DNA from: Isoetes taiwanensis
Lineage: Eukaryota; Streptophyta; Lycopodiopsida; Isoetales; Isoetaceae
Direction of reading: 5' to 3'
Assembly: GCA_021234155.1 (NCBI GenBank)
Contig: JAJEKV010000002.1
Location: 16,219,428 to 16,283,427 of the forward strand
Length of the DNA: 64,000 bases
Each line of letters opens with the position of its first letter. Positions within the stretch are counted from its first letter, which is position 1. The notes under the pieces were generated by a model. It was given only the letters and a program-made list of their open reading frames with translations, did not search any database and was not told the origin of the DNA. The position numbers and the translations under genes were made by a program. Positions 10,623-22,991 of the stretch are shown piece by piece.

Positions 10623-11506
10623 AAAGGGATCATTTCATGCCATTCAGGAAGCTGGAAAGTGACAATTGGAAAGATAGATACCATGTCCCCAAACATTTTG
10701 TTCCTATAAATTGAGGTCTATCCTTGGAGAAGAACCATTGTGATCTTCATTCTACTCTATGATCATTAACCCTTATTCTAGTATTATTGCTTCCATCCAG
10801 AATATAGATGAAAGGTGAATATTCTGGTTATCAGGACTTAATCTGGTCTACTATACAATGTGCAGTAGATTTTTATGAGAACACACTTGTACATCCAGTC
10901 TATCTGTGTATACATGAACGCAGAGTTTAGCCACAAGCACTAAGGGGGAATTTAAGGATGCAAATGAATGCCATATTATCATACACAACAAAGCATTATG
11001 CAAACCTTCAAGTGCGCCCACTGTGCCAAAGCAACCACCGCTAGTGTTCATAGCATGCCATTGTCTGTGTCCATAAGTACCAGATACCAAAATTTCAACA
11101 TTGCATCTCATCTATATTGAACTTGAACCCATCATAACCATCAATGCTATGTCAAGCAGCCACCCGAGCTGATGAAGCCCTCCAACAAATTGGATGGAAT
11201 CTAAATATTCTTTTGATCAGGCCATGCAACAAATTGGGTGGGATATTCACATTTCAAACATTGAAGGATCTATTGGTGTCCAGTTGTGCAATTTAACATT
11301 TTGCTACCATTCAACCCTATTTCATGAATTTACCTTAATTTTAATGAATTCATCTAATCCAGATCCAATTTCATGTGAATGTGTCCACTTTGATTTGCTT
11401 TAGTTTGTTGCCTTCTACTGCTTTGGTAGCACCTTCATTGCGAGAGAAAAGGATAAGAAGATTATCTCTGGTTGAATACATATACACGTACTTGCGAAGC
11501 TACCAA
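10623..11506. other. 3' flank of SCI1-like gene, no gene seen
   Basis: Presumed 3' UTR then AT-rich DNA. No canonical AATAAA close to the stop codon was noticed. Open frames on either strand here are short and unsupported. Confidence 0.45.
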
Positions 11507-11658
11507 CATCCAAGATTCTAGACATTTCTATTTGTAGCCATTGATGATATTAATGGTAGAGGAGAGAGGGTTGTCTAGGGAGCATCCAAGATTCTAGACA
11601 TTTCTATTTGTAGCCATTGATGATATTAATGGTAGAGGAGAGAGGGTTGTCTAGGGAG
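11507..11658. repeat. 76-bp perfect tandem duplication
   Basis: Units 11507-11582 and 11583-11658 appear identical, indicating a recent event. Confidence 0.9.
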
Positions 11659-11754
11659 CATGCTGATCCTCCACAACCCTTGCAAGAGGAGCCTATTCAC
11701 CTTGAAGGACAATGAATCTCTTCGAGAGATGCTCGAGTTAGAGAGAGAGATCTA

Positions 11755-11912
11755 CCCATTCAAGTCGTGGTCTAGTGGTTAGACCTCTAGTTTGGCTTGA
11801 TCCAGCCACAAGTTCAAACCCACTGACTACAACTGGGTGGAAGATATGGGTGAGCGCAAGTCTCACTGTGCAATGTGTGTTCCCTCGCTTCAACAAAAAA
11901 AGGGGGGGGCAA
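11755..11912 (+). mobile_element. tRNA-derived SINE (158 bp)
   Basis: The head contains a polymerase III A box (TGGTCTAGTGGTTAGA, about 11769-11784) and a B box (AAGTTCAAACC, about 11812), spaced as in a tRNA gene. The body is unrelated to tRNA and ends in a short A run followed by a G run. The 9-bp direct repeat AGAGATCTA flanks it at 11746-11754 and 11913-11921, the expected target-site duplication. It has no coding capacity and would be mobilised by LINE proteins. It cannot be an intact tRNA gene because the acceptor stem does not pair. Confidence 0.8.
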
Positions 11913-11971
11913 AGAGATCTAGCAAGAATAATAAACGGATCTCCTAGATATGCAGGTTCAGCATCCACCTG

Positions 11972-12075
11972 GACTTTATGAATAATTTTATTCACTTTGA
12001 GGGATGCATGCCTGATACATCTAGACTTTATGAATAATTTTATTCACTTTGAGGGATGCATGCCTGATACATCTA
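11972..12075. repeat. 52-bp tandem duplication
   Basis: Units 11972-12023 and 12024-12075, starting GACTTTATGAATAATTTT, are nearly identical. Confidence 0.85.
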
Positions 12076-13204
12076 TGACTATGTCTATTCTGTAATGGCC
12101 ACACATTTTGTTGTTGATAATCACCTTAGTGTTTGACATGTGGTCGAGAATTTGTAGGGGCAGTTAATGCCTTAGTGCAGATAATGGGTGAACATGGGAT
12201 TGTGATTGACTAATAAGTTGGACGAATGCCTAATTTGCTTGACCAATGGTCTCCACATAGTACTTCAAAAATCTTACTTAATATCAAATTGCGTGACTGC
12301 CCAATTTGTTGTACTATCTCTCTCCACATGAGTATTTGATACCAAATTGGGCATTGCTGACCAATTGTCCCCACATAAGTAAACCTGAGTACTTAATCTG
12401 AAATTGCAAGACTGCTCAATTTGCTAGACCAACTAACATGAGTACTCGCAGTTAACCACGCTATCATATTGTTCTACAAGTGTTGCCTGTCCATCTCTGT
12501 CAATGTCAATCTCTAATTTTCGCTCATCACTATATATAACCTTCTCCAATAGACTGAGCTTTTATATATACAAACCCGCCAATTAATAGAACTGAATCTA
12601 ATCTTAGATTATTTTACTCCAATAAACTATTATAGTATGGACATACATTGTATTTTGAAGATTAATTTGATGATTACTTACTTGCAATTAGAAGATCATG
12701 ACATAACACTAGACTTGTCTTTGGGAACATTCCTGATCCATGGATTAGAACTAGCCCACATGACTTCTGCCACTTAAACCCATGCAACTCACGACATAAA
12801 TTTCAATTTTGTAATATACCGCCGCCATTTGAGTCTTCACTTGTTTCTTAATGATCTCTGAGAATTTCAAGACCAATAGGGTCACCTACACCTTGTGGTG
12901 ATTACTCAAACCTTAGAGAATTTTGGCAATTCTTGCACAAGCCCAAAACCACCTTCTACGACTTTTCTAGCATAAAGTGATCTAAACCTTCCTAAATTGG
13001 AGGTATTTACCTTTTATCATAGAACACATTGAGTTTTATGTTTTCATGTTTTTTTGCTATCATCTGACATCGATGGCAGCCGCCAAACTTTATTTCGGTG
13101 AAAAAAGTTGCTTGAGGTTCGAGAATGATTTCTCTCTTATTATTACAAGTTTTGACTGAATTCTTATGGCCATGAGTCGTTAACTATATGATCTATAGTC
13201 TTAT
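12076..13204. other. intergenic with degenerate repeats, no gene seen
   Basis: Around 12180-12450 the phrases CAATTTG, TTGACCAA and CCCACATGAGTA recur roughly every 80 bp, suggesting an old tandem array. The rest is AT-rich and featureless. Confidence 0.4.
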
Positions 13205-14456
13205 ACGGACATGCGTGTCAACCTGGCCAAGACTAGGGTGGTCCTCATATCCTCCTCACGTCATCCAGCACCTCCGGCGCTCACTTATCAGGGGCAGATG
13301 GTAAGTACCTGGGGGTGGAATTTCCGTCCTCAATGTATTGGGATGCATCCATTCGCCTTCGGGTGACCGCAGGTTGGAAGGCGTTGTACGCAATGCAAAA
13401 CAATAGTCACAGGGCAGAGCTGTATGACTGGGGCCACCAGTCACATTTGTTCCGGGCACTGGTGGAGCCAGTTCTTCTGTATGGGGTCAAGGTGTGGGGC
13501 CCAGTGGTGTCTTTGGCGACTTGGAACGACTTGGAGCAGGTCCAGAAGGCATTTTTGACGCGGCACTTGGGGTCAAGCCCTCAGTTCCATATTAGATCTT
13601 GTTGCAGGAGATAGGATTCATGCCCCTGCAGCATGCGGCCCTCGATAGGCACATTGTCTATTTCCAGAAGGTGGCCAACATGGGCGACACTCGGCTCCCG
13701 CACTTGGCTTACGCTGTGGCGATGAGCCCGCAACGACTCAGGGCTTGTTGGAAGGACAAGAGAGCCCAGTGGCTGGCGTGCTGGCTGAGGGGGTACTTGG
13801 ACTCTTGTTTCCTGAGGAAGCTCTGGGACCACAATGCTCTGGAACAGGTAAAGATGGCACACTACAAATAGCACATAAACCCCACCCTAGTTCGAGGCCC
13901 ACAGCTCTACCTGCGTTCTCAGTTGCCCATGAACAAACGCAGGATCATCGCGTCCATTCGAACAGGGGCCCACCATCTTCGGCTTGAGACGGGTCGGTGG
14001 ATTGGAGAGCCGCACCAGGACAGGCTTTGTCAGTGTTGCCCGCTGGGGGTTGTTGAGGATGAAAGCAATGCCTTCTAGAGCTGTCCAGCCTATAGTCAAA
14101 CTCGGGCTCGCTACGCCCTCTTGGTGCGACATGGTGCGACCTAGTCTGCCACTACACGAGCTACTCAGTATGCCATCAGTTCGATCCCTTGGCTCCTACC
14201 TCCAGGAGGTTTTGGATCTGTGGACTCACCTCTGTCCCCGCGCGCCTACCTGAGGTGCCAAGAATTCATGTGTATATGTATATTTGTACATATGTATATT
14301 TGTACAGCTGCCAGCAGGCTTGTTGCTGCGACGGTTTTTCCCTCGTAAGGGGGTTTTTTAATCCGGGTAGCAACGGGCTTGCTGCACCCGTGTAATTTGG
14401 GTCCCATAGGCCGATTAGCCTCCGCGGACGATAAAAGAACCTTCCTTCCTTCCTTA
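13205..14456 (+). mobile_element. 3' part of a LINE (decayed), tail of CTTC repeats
   Basis: Frames in the plus direction give MRVNLAKTRVVLISSS, then after a frame break YLGVEFPS-like and LFRALVEPVLLYGVKVWGP, typical of the region after the reverse-transcriptase palm in non-LTR elements. They are followed by NKRRIIASIRTGAHHL and RLCQCCPLGVVEDE, a terminal zinc-knuckle-like block. Several stops and frameshifts break it. The end has a non-coding 3' UTR and a CTTCCTTCCTTCC tail at about 14440-14455 in place of poly(A). The sequence type differs from the LINE at 46.3-50.6 kb, so at least two LINE lineages are present. 5' truncated; no upstream domain is seen. Confidence 0.72.
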
Positions 14457-15587
14457 TGGTTTTCTAAGGTGTTCATAAGTCATGTTAACCTCAATATATA
14501 CTAAAGAATCTACTATATAGAGTTCAAGACAAAAATATGCGTTAAAATACTCTAATAACAACAATCTGAAATACCATGAGGGTAATAAAAGATGCATTCT
14601 ACTTAAATTTACATAGAGATAACTCTCATCGACTTAATATGCAGTCTAACTGGGGTGTAACCTTGCAATGTTTGAGATTAAAACATGATGTACAACAACA
14701 AGATTAACATATTAGAGCATAAAAAGTTGACCCAACTCCACAATTTCCAAAACTCCACCAATGATTATAGCTAATGACGTTTATTGATGAATGCAAATGA
14801 ATGTCATGAAGTTTAGCCATGACAATATGTAATTGGACTATATGCTTCTTTGGCTTATAGAACAGACACTACCTTTCCTCAAAAAGCCTTTGAAATAGTT
14901 GAAAATGTGAAAAAAAAGGAACATGTATAGAGATATCTTATGTAGGTTGTATGGTCTTATTGGAAAAAAAAATACAAAGAAAGTTGCTTATTACGAACAT
15001 AAACTTTATATCTGTGTTGCTACTAGAAAGCATTGTCATCTAAGTACAATAATGTTATATGTACGTCATCTTTCATAAATATTATATTTTTTATGGATGC
15101 GGACCTTTTTTGGCAAGATAAATTTCGAATATTACGTTAACATAACATGCTATTTGTAATATACAAGCCTGTAATGCCGTGCCTGCCATGTTTGTAGATT
15201 TGTCAAGAAGCGAATAAGAGTGGAATTTTTTATAAAATTGCTCGAATAAAGATGAATAATAGTCTTTTTGAATTTTCTACCGAAGAAAAAGAAAAGAGAC
15301 ATAGCAAGGGACATTTCAAATTAAAGGGAAGATACAGATGAGCAAATTTATGTATAAGTGGAAGTAGCATTTAGAAATGACGTTTGAAGTAGTATTTACA
15401 AATCATATTTGGAGTTTTGTAGTTTTTTACAGTCATTTTACATCAACTATATGCTGTAAGAGATAACTAGATTCTGTTATCCAGTCTATGGACGTAACTT
15501 CATGAACAACAATCTTTCATCCTCTTTCTGTCCATGTATCAGTTTCTAGTATAGTTACGTGGAACTAGAAACCCATAATGCCTTTTT
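14457..15587. other. AT-rich intergenic sequence, no gene seen
   Basis: No open frame of note and no recognisable repeat boundaries. Confidence 0.5.
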
Positions 15588-15756
15588 GGGTTGCCCCTAG
15601 GGGGGCAAACCCTTGTTTATGTGGGCTTTTGGCATATCCTAGGTATATGCTAGAATATCCCTAGGATATGCTGGTGACTGCTAAAAACTTAGGATTGGCT
15701 GTAAATGCTCGATCACTTCTGTTGGTGGGCAGCCGCTCTCGAAACCGGCTAACCGG
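15588..15756 (+). repeat. 169-bp structured repeat, copy 1
   Basis: Starts GGGTTGCCCCTAGG and ends GAAACCGGCTAACCGG. Internal hairpins: the first 25 bases fold on themselves (GGGTTGCCCC with GGGGGCAAACCC), and CATATCCTAGG pairs with CCTAGGATATG. Shares blocks with 18880-19047 and 22992-23160, all on the plus strand. Confidence 0.8.
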
Positions 15757-16570
15757 AGAGGTCTAAACGATTTGGGTTTTTTTGCAGAGGGCAGAGCATA
15801 CGACGCCCTATTAGCTTGTGATAAGAGCTGGAGTTAGGCTCAAGGGTTGGAAATTAAAGGTTGCAGGCCCTGCAACCATCCTGCTTGCAAGACCCCTTTT
15901 ACCATGCAATGTCTATTAGGATGCGATTGGAGCTGGAGTAAAGAAACAAGACTTATAGAAGCATTGCATGTCTGTTAGGATGCGATTGGAGCTGGAGTAC
16001 TTCGAGGTTCGGATGCCAGGTTCTGGAGCACCAGAATGTTGAACCTGAAGTAGACACAAAGCTGAAATAATCTCCTGGTATGAGAGCATCTGCTGTCTAA
16101 GAGTTAGGATTGAAAGGCCTGGTTTTTGAAGGCTTGCCCGTTAAATTGGATTAGATGAAGTGACAAGCCTGTGAAAGCACATCGAACTGTACCCATCCAG
16201 GTTTGAGCTCATTCTGAACAAAGAGTTATCATGTCGATTCGTTGTATCATATTTGTACATGCATTCTTGTATGTTTGGAAGCTTAACTGAAATCCTGATG
16301 CATTTCTTTATAATCCCCTTTCTTAAACCTGCCTAATTGTATTGATGAGTTGGATGTTCATAATTTTTATCATCATACAAAACTTTTTCTTTCCCATTCT
16401 AACTCTTTGTCTCAAAGTCTTTCTAATGTGCGACCATTGCATTGCTTTATGTTGTTAAGGAAACACATACATTAATTTATTTATGTCTGTCTTGTGCGTG
16501 TTTTTCCAAGAGGATAAGTTGTCTATTGGGTCCAGTCGTCAAATTATTTTCCTATGTCTGATGCACTCAG
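15757..16570 (+). other. upstream or intron-like region of the F-box/kelch pseudogene
   Basis: A 35-bp phrase around GGATGCGATTGGAGCTGGAGTA occurs twice (about 15920-15941 and 15977-15998). The segment ends in an acceptor-like ACTCAG before the first homologous codons, so part of it may be the 5' UTR and an intron of the decayed gene. Nothing else is recognised. Confidence 0.35.
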
Positions 16571-17750
16571 GACTATAATGTTCCATTGCCAGCCGAACCG
16601 CAAAGATGTTATGTGGGGTTGATACAAGTCTCACCATCATTTGGGGCAAGGAGATTTGTCCCCGAACAAGACATTGTATTCACCGATATAAAGCCCACCA
16701 TTGTTACGCCCAAACACACGTGTTTCTAGAGGTGAAAGGGACAAAGTACCATCTGAACTAATTCCCCGGTCTTCCGGATGATTTGGCAATTGCATGTCTA
16801 GTAAGGGTTCCATTAATATATCATCGAAAAATTACGAGTAGTGTGCGTGAGATGGTATAGATTGTTGGTCGGGAACTTCTTTTATTCACAGAGGAAAGGT
16901 CTAGGGATGGCGAGAAGAGTGGATATATGTTATCAAAAGAGATCGCGATGGTCGTGATATCATGGCATGCTTTTGATCCTATATATCATCTTTGGCAACC
17001 GCTGCCTCCTCGGTCCCACCGAGAATATTGTGAGGCATTGGGATTTGGTTGCTTGCAGATTTTGAGTGGTTGTCATTTATATTTGTTTGGTGGCAAGGAT
17101 CCCGCAAAGGCTCAATGAGGAAAGTTATATATTACAAAGGTAAGGACAAACAAATGGCATCGAGCCCCCGATATGCTCACCGGCCACTTTTTGGTTCTGC
17201 CGTGTTATCAACAATTGTCTTTATGTTGCGGTGAGGGGAATGTGAAGGCACTCGGCGCTCACTAAAGTCAGCTGAAGTGTATGATCCAAATAAGAACAAA
17301 TGGTGCTATATTTCAGAAATGAGCATGGCCATGGTTCCCTTTATTGGTGTTGTATATGAAGGCATATGGTTTTTAAAGGGATTAGGAAATCATCGGCAAG
17401 TAATGAGTGAGGTTTATGTCCCATCAACAAATCATTGGGGTCCTGTTTCAGATGGCATGGTTAGTGGGTGGCGCAATCCTAGTGCTTCCTTAAACAGTCA
17501 GCTGTATGCTCTGGATTGTATGGATGGATGTAAACTGCGGGTTTATAATCAGACAACCGATTCATGGAATAGTGCAGTGGATAGCAAGCTGCATTTAGGA
17601 AATTCAAGGGCAGCAGCGCTACTCCCCCTTGGGGGTAAGCTTTGTATTATAAGGAACAACATGAGTATAACTGTTGTGGATGTTGCAAATGCAGATAACA
17701 AACCATCTTACCATGTGGTTTTGTGCTGGGGTCTGCAGTGGACAAATTAG
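16571..17750 (+). pseudogene. decayed F-box/kelch-repeat gene (At1g55270-like)
   Basis: Translated in shifting frames, it follows the plant F-box/kelch protein At1g55270 in order. First comes the N-terminal block with YVGLIQVSPSFGARRFVPEQ, then the F-box block LPDDLAIACLVRVP and the following NFFYSQRK, then kelch blocks WHAFDPIYHLWQPLPP, SGCHLYLFGGKDP, SAEVYDPNKNKWCYISEM and NPSASLNSQLYALD. The last 157 codons (17277-17750) are open, but upstream there are several frameshifts and stops, including within and right after the F-box. It starts directly after an acceptor-like CAG, so it may be a decayed duplicate with a 5' intron and not a processed retrocopy. Intact relatives are SCF ubiquitin-ligase substrate adaptors; this copy could not encode one. 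Confidence 0.88.
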
Positions 17751-18879
17751 ATTGATACGCAAGGAAGATGACATGTATAGGTAGGGACTTTCTATTATAG
17801 GTATAAGGGACAAAGATATACGCATTGTATAATGCTTAGTCAACAACCTTCTTGTACAGCAGCTACATTACCTGATGTTTAAACTCAATAGCTGCCTTTT
17901 CTTATCTTCATGACAGGTGAGACGCTACCTTTGACTTATACACATTCTTGTCTAGCTATATTTACCTTATTATGTTATGTTTCAGCAACTATTTCTATCG
18001 ATGTTGCCTAACTAGGAAATTCTCTCCAAATTGCTGCCCACGTTTCCTTGAAAAGGATAATTTTTATGAGTTGAAGGAACAATGAACATAAGGACACCTA
18101 TAAGGAGGCAGAGGGAATGAAAAGAGCCTAGAGTTGATAAGGAGGTAATTGAAGAAGGGGAGTTCCAAGCTGATGAAGTAGAGCACAAATTGCTACGACA
18201 AAAGCTAGTGCGGTAATATCACGGCCATCAAACCCGCCCACTTGACCTAACAAAGCATTTCTAAAACAACTTCCAAACAAAATGGATAATGAATTTCAAA
18301 ATGCTGCTCTTGAGATTCAAATAGAGTACATATAGTTCTAAAGGGGCAATTTATGCCTTTAAAGGTTTTAGTATCAAAGGTTATACAAATTCCATTATCA
18401 CTCACAATAATAAAGCACCATGTTCGCCATATTTTCCAAGGTTGTTTTAACATTTTTGTGACCAATTGTGCTCGCCCTTTGCCCATTATAAAGCATGAAC
18501 CATTTCTATTTGATACACATCATAATTTTAGGGGTTGCATGTTTTGAATTAGATATTTTGTGGCATACAAAATTTGGTGTTGTTGGAACATTTTTCTGTC
18601 ATGAAATGTGCAAGGTTTTGGCTTGCATGCATAATGGAAACGGAGGCCGGCTCCCAATGAAGATATCCTCTTTCGTAGAATTTTTTCTCTATTAGAAATT
18701 AGGAATAATGGAGAAATTCATGCATTTGCAAAACTAACAATGGCAAAAGGGCCCTGCATGAAACGTGCAGCAAAAACCCGAGCTAACCTGCATGCAAGTC
18801 CTTTACTAACCCTTTTCATTCCCCCCTCCCCTTTTGGTTTCCCTTTTTCTTTCTCCATTTCTCTCCCTTTTTGTTTTTT
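17751..18879. other. intergenic, no gene seen
   Basis: AT-rich; a pyrimidine-rich stretch at about 18815-18879 runs into the second 169-bp repeat. No open frame with recognisable similarity. Confidence 0.4.
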
Positions 18880-19047
18880 GGGTTGCCCCTAGGGGGGCAA
18901 GCCCTTGTTTATGTGGGTTTATGGCATATTCTAGGCATATGCTAGTATATGCCTGGAATATGCCAATGACTGCTCAAAACTTGCTATAGAGTGTAAACTG
19001 GCAGTCGTGGCTGTTCTTGGGCATGGATTTCGAAACCGGCTAACCGG
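18880..19047 (+). repeat. 169-bp structured repeat, copy 2
   Basis: Same end blocks as copy 1. The second hairpin is nearly perfect here: GGCATATTCTAGGCATA pairs with TATGCCTGGAATATGCC around a short loop. Confidence 0.8.
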
Positions 19048-20940
19048 ATGCTCTGATGCCGAATTCGTCCTTCCTCTGGGATTCGTCCTTCCTCTGGCCT
19101 TATAGTTGAAGTTTTTTCCCTTCGCGGAATCCGAGCTTAACCTAGGTATTTTCCAGCTTTCGAAGTGCGTTAGGCTTTGGCAGTATTTTTTTGATGGGCC
19201 AGTGACAGAGGTTTGCTCCTGCCCAGAGTTGTCCTGCGTGATTTGGGATCATTGTGTTTGGGGTCCAGTTTCTTCCATTCTAGGCATTGAGTTCAAGGAG
19301 CATTAGACCGTGGATTTTATTGTAGATTGCAGTTTGTACTAGGAGCAGAAGCTGGCCTGATAAGTGCGATTGTTGCAACTAATCTTTATGTATAATGCTT
19401 AGGAGTTCAATTTGAAACAGGGAATCGTTACATGCTTTTCAAGGTCTATATTCTCATCCTATTGTTATATCTTACTCATCCTTGCTTTTGCTTATACTTT
19501 TATAACTTTTGTGTCAGCTGCCATTATCAAAAGCCAGATGTGATCAGTCAAATGAACTCACAGATGTTGCACTAAAGCAAACTAATGCATTCTCTGCTGA
19601 ACAAGAGGTACTTGCAAATGGCAGTGGATGCAGCAGTATAACTTTGAGCCATTCAATGTGACTCCCTAAGATCAAGCTGTATCATTTGACTCATAAGAAA
19701 TGGCTAATGTGGGACTGTGCACAAATGAATCTCAGCTTGGAGCTGAAGCGAATGCATTATTATCATGTTCTGACCCTCAAATAATCTCCAGTGTGATGAA
19801 GATATTCATAATTTTCCTGATGGGCTATATCCTGTATCTGTGACGCGTTGGAAGGATATCAGCTCATGAAATGGTGGATATCAGAAATAAATATGGATGG
19901 TTTTTTTAAATTTTGTAGAACTTTTTTCGCATTTTGATATCTTTTGAATTGGTGTAGGCACATGTGTATTCATGGTCTATTAGTATATAAGAGACTGCTC
20001 TGTGAAACGTTGCAGATCTTTCTACAGATGGAAGATGGTATTGGGTAATGTTTTGGGTGGTCCCAAGAATGACCAGCACTAAGGCAATAAGATGGGATGT
20101 GCTTAAGAAGTTGTTGTCTGCAGTTTACCCTTCGTCTGAGAGCCAGCTCTATGTACCGCCCAAACCCCCAAAGTCAAACAAAATTTTTTTGCTGCAAGTT
20201 TGCTGTGCATGTAGAAAAGGCCTACTACATGGTCTGCTACATGGTTTGAATGCATTTTATTATTTTTAAGTAAGTAAATGCCCCTTTCTAACTGATCCTT
20301 GGGTGCTTCAAATGTATCCCAAAACCTTTTGGATCTTGAGCTGACAATAAAGTAAAGGTTTTGGTTACTCCTCATGGAGAAGCCATTGATATGTTCTTTG
20401 GTTAGCCTGATTATTTGTTTTTTGACAACTCCTTTTTGTAGTGCAGGGATGTGTTATGATCCAAGGATAGGGTCTGCGACATTTTTAATTCATTACAAGA
20501 TTCTCTAGGGGCTTCATGTGAGTTGGCAGAACTTGGCCCAGAATTTGGTGGCTTGAGTTGCACGCCAGCAATGCTTCTGTCACCACATGTTACTGAGTGT
20601 CCATTTTTCTGGTTTGGAGTCCGTATTACAGTTGGGTTTAGGTAGTACAACAAAAGTGACAATTGATAACTTGCTAAGCCCTGTACATACGCCAGATTTC
20701 TTTCAAGGATCACAAGGGCTTACCATATGATGCTTTGAGTACTTTGAAAAGACTTTAATATGAGGGTGAGCTATCAAACTTTCCCTAGTTTGTATTGTTA
20801 CTTTATAGTTTCAAACAAGTTTCGGCAGATCTATTAAGGTGATTTGTTTGTTTAATAAAGCCAGTTGCAGATAAAGCCATTGTTATATTTTCTTGTTACT
20901 CATACTAGGCCAAACCTAGTGCATACATAGTGCATGCAGA
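19048..20940 (+). other. unrecognised region with coding-like fragments
   Basis: Plus-strand stretches such as 19560-19660 (FSAEQEVLANGSGCSSITL) and 20480-20620 (LGASCELAELGPEFGGLSC) look like former coding sequence, but stops interrupt them and I recognise no family. A GATTCGTCCTTCCTCTGG repeat occurs twice at 19062-19098. Confidence 0.3.
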
Positions 20941-20959
20941 CATTAAGAGTTTTTGTCAT

Positions 20960-21300
20960 GTTTAATGCATAATCCAAGGAAGCCTCACTGGGTTGGTGCT
21001 AGACATTATCTTCAGGGTACAAAAACAAAAGGGACTACAATTGAGTATCTGACCGAGGTTTTCATTTGTTTTAAGACTCAAATATGACATCTACAAATAT
21101 TGCTTCCAGAAAATGTCTTACAAGGTATGTTCTTTCTTTCCTTTTATCCTATGAAAGTAATCCCATTTTGGAAAAGTCGGAAACAGGAGTTTACAAGCTT
21201 AAGTACAACCAAGGCAGAACTTAGAGCACTTGTTTTTACAGTTCAGGAATTGACGTGAATTGTTCATCTTTATGAAGGTCTAGGTGTGTTAACAAATCCT
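20960..21300 (+). mobile_element. Ty1/copia integrase-polymerase relic (RNase H end)
   Basis: NPRKPHWVGARHYLQGTKTK at about 20970-21030 matches the conserved copia segment before RNase H. After a gap, SRKQEFTSLSTTKAELRAL followed by VFTVQELT at 21170-21270 matches the RNase H motif, with a stop where Trp is usual. Strongly shortened and broken. Confidence 0.65.
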
Positions 21301-22991
21301 TCAAGATGGTTCAAAGGAACTGATCTCACGAGGCAGATATTTATGTGGTATATTGAGTATTTCTGCTTTGAAGTTCAAAACAAAGTTGAATTCACTTCAA
21401 TGTTTCTTCAGGATGCCATGCTTGTGTATTGTTAAATTGAAGAAAAAATACAGTTGGAGCTAAAATCGTGAAAGGGATGCATTGTTTCAAAATCAGGGGA
21501 TGCCATTTTTATTAGTTATGGCCAAACATGTAGAGGCCAATTATAGGCATGCTGTTGTTCTAGCATAGCCCAGATGATGACTGCATAGGCAATTCGTATT
21601 GAAACAAAGCGAGCTTCAGTTCAGAGAGAGTATATGGTTGCTCTGGAATGTACCCGTGGGTCATGCTAGTGTCAGCTCAAGTATAAGCCTGTTAAGCCAG
21701 ATGAAACTCATACTAGTTGTTTTAATCTATACCCTTGTCTATATAAACAAGTCAGGAAACTTTGCACGCCTATAGGCAACATTTTCATGTCTAGCTAGAT
21801 AAGCGACATTGCTTCCAAACTACCTGATTTGTGCTGTGTTTCTTTCAGGATATAATTGTGCGTGGAGGAAAAGAACTCCCATTATACAAGTGAGTGAAGA
21901 CACATTTGTGCAGTTAAATCGCCGCTTTGTTTCAGCTTACTGAGCCACAATGTCAAAGTGTCTATCCTTTATAACTCAATTTCATATAGGTGGCATCTTG
22001 TGCAGTCACGTAGTTGTCAAACAGGCGTTTGCTTGAAAGTGCTTACTCGACCCTTCTACCTTTTATAATTTTGGAATTCAGTTTATGGCAGCTTTGTTTA
22101 AATACGATGGCACCAGCTCTTCTAGCAAAAGTTGGGATTTGGCTCCCTATTCCTTTTGAAGGCTAGACATATTTTGTTCAATTTCGGGATAGTGTTGTAG
22201 AAGTGGTCCGAATGCGCATGATCTATGATCTGTTTATTTCCCGTGGTCATTAAAAAAAATAGTATCTTGCCATGATTTTGAATGCTTCTTTGGCTTATTT
22301 CCTATCTTGCATTAAAAGGTTTACAAATAGTTTGCAACTATAAGATCACTTATGAGGTTCAAGTTTGACCACAAATATTTCTACTATCTAACTAAAGATT
22401 GTGACAAAAATGGCTATAAATTCGACAAGGATACTAAAGAGACACTCAATCTACAAAGCCTATACATTTAATTTGGCATATAATATCCTATAACTCATCT
22501 CACCAATTGTATATAATAGTTAGTTCAATCCTCTTTCCCCTCGCCCTCATCATTTTACAACTAATTGAGAAACATGTAAGCAATTTTGGGTTGCATTTCA
22601 TAAAAGGTTTTGTTAATGGTAAATAGTTCTTTTTGCTCATCTCTCTTTCTTTGTTGTGCCCTATGCTCTTCAACAAACCCCACATAAAAAATATAATCTA
22701 TTATCTATTGGGATGTGTAGTCTTTTATTTGATCTATTCCCTATAAGGCCCATTCTGATTAATGCATCTGAGTTCTCTTAAGTGTGTGCACTCGATGCCT
22801 ATCCCTAAGTTATGAGGAACATTAAAGGTTTGCATGGAAAATTCAGGTGCTATTTGTTCATTAGGTGTTATACTTTTTAGAGGACTATAGGTGATCCTTT
22901 GCATGCTCTGATAGGTGCAGCATATAGATGTTTGTCAATTTTAGTTCCTTTAGAGTCCCACCATGCATGCGATAAATATTTCTATATTTTC
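21301..22991. other. intergenic, no gene seen
   Basis: AT-rich sequence, probably containing further old retroelement debris downstream of the copia relic. No domain is recognised on either strand. Confidence 0.4.

Noticed and set aside
11755-11912. Functional tRNA gene
   Set aside because: A and B boxes are present, but acceptor-stem pairing is not, and target-site duplications flank a longer unit.
15588-15756. Hammerhead ribozyme in the 169-bp repeat, suggested by CGAAACC
   Set aside because: The required CUGANGA block is absent in all three copies, and the GAAAC context is not kept in a three-stem arrangement.
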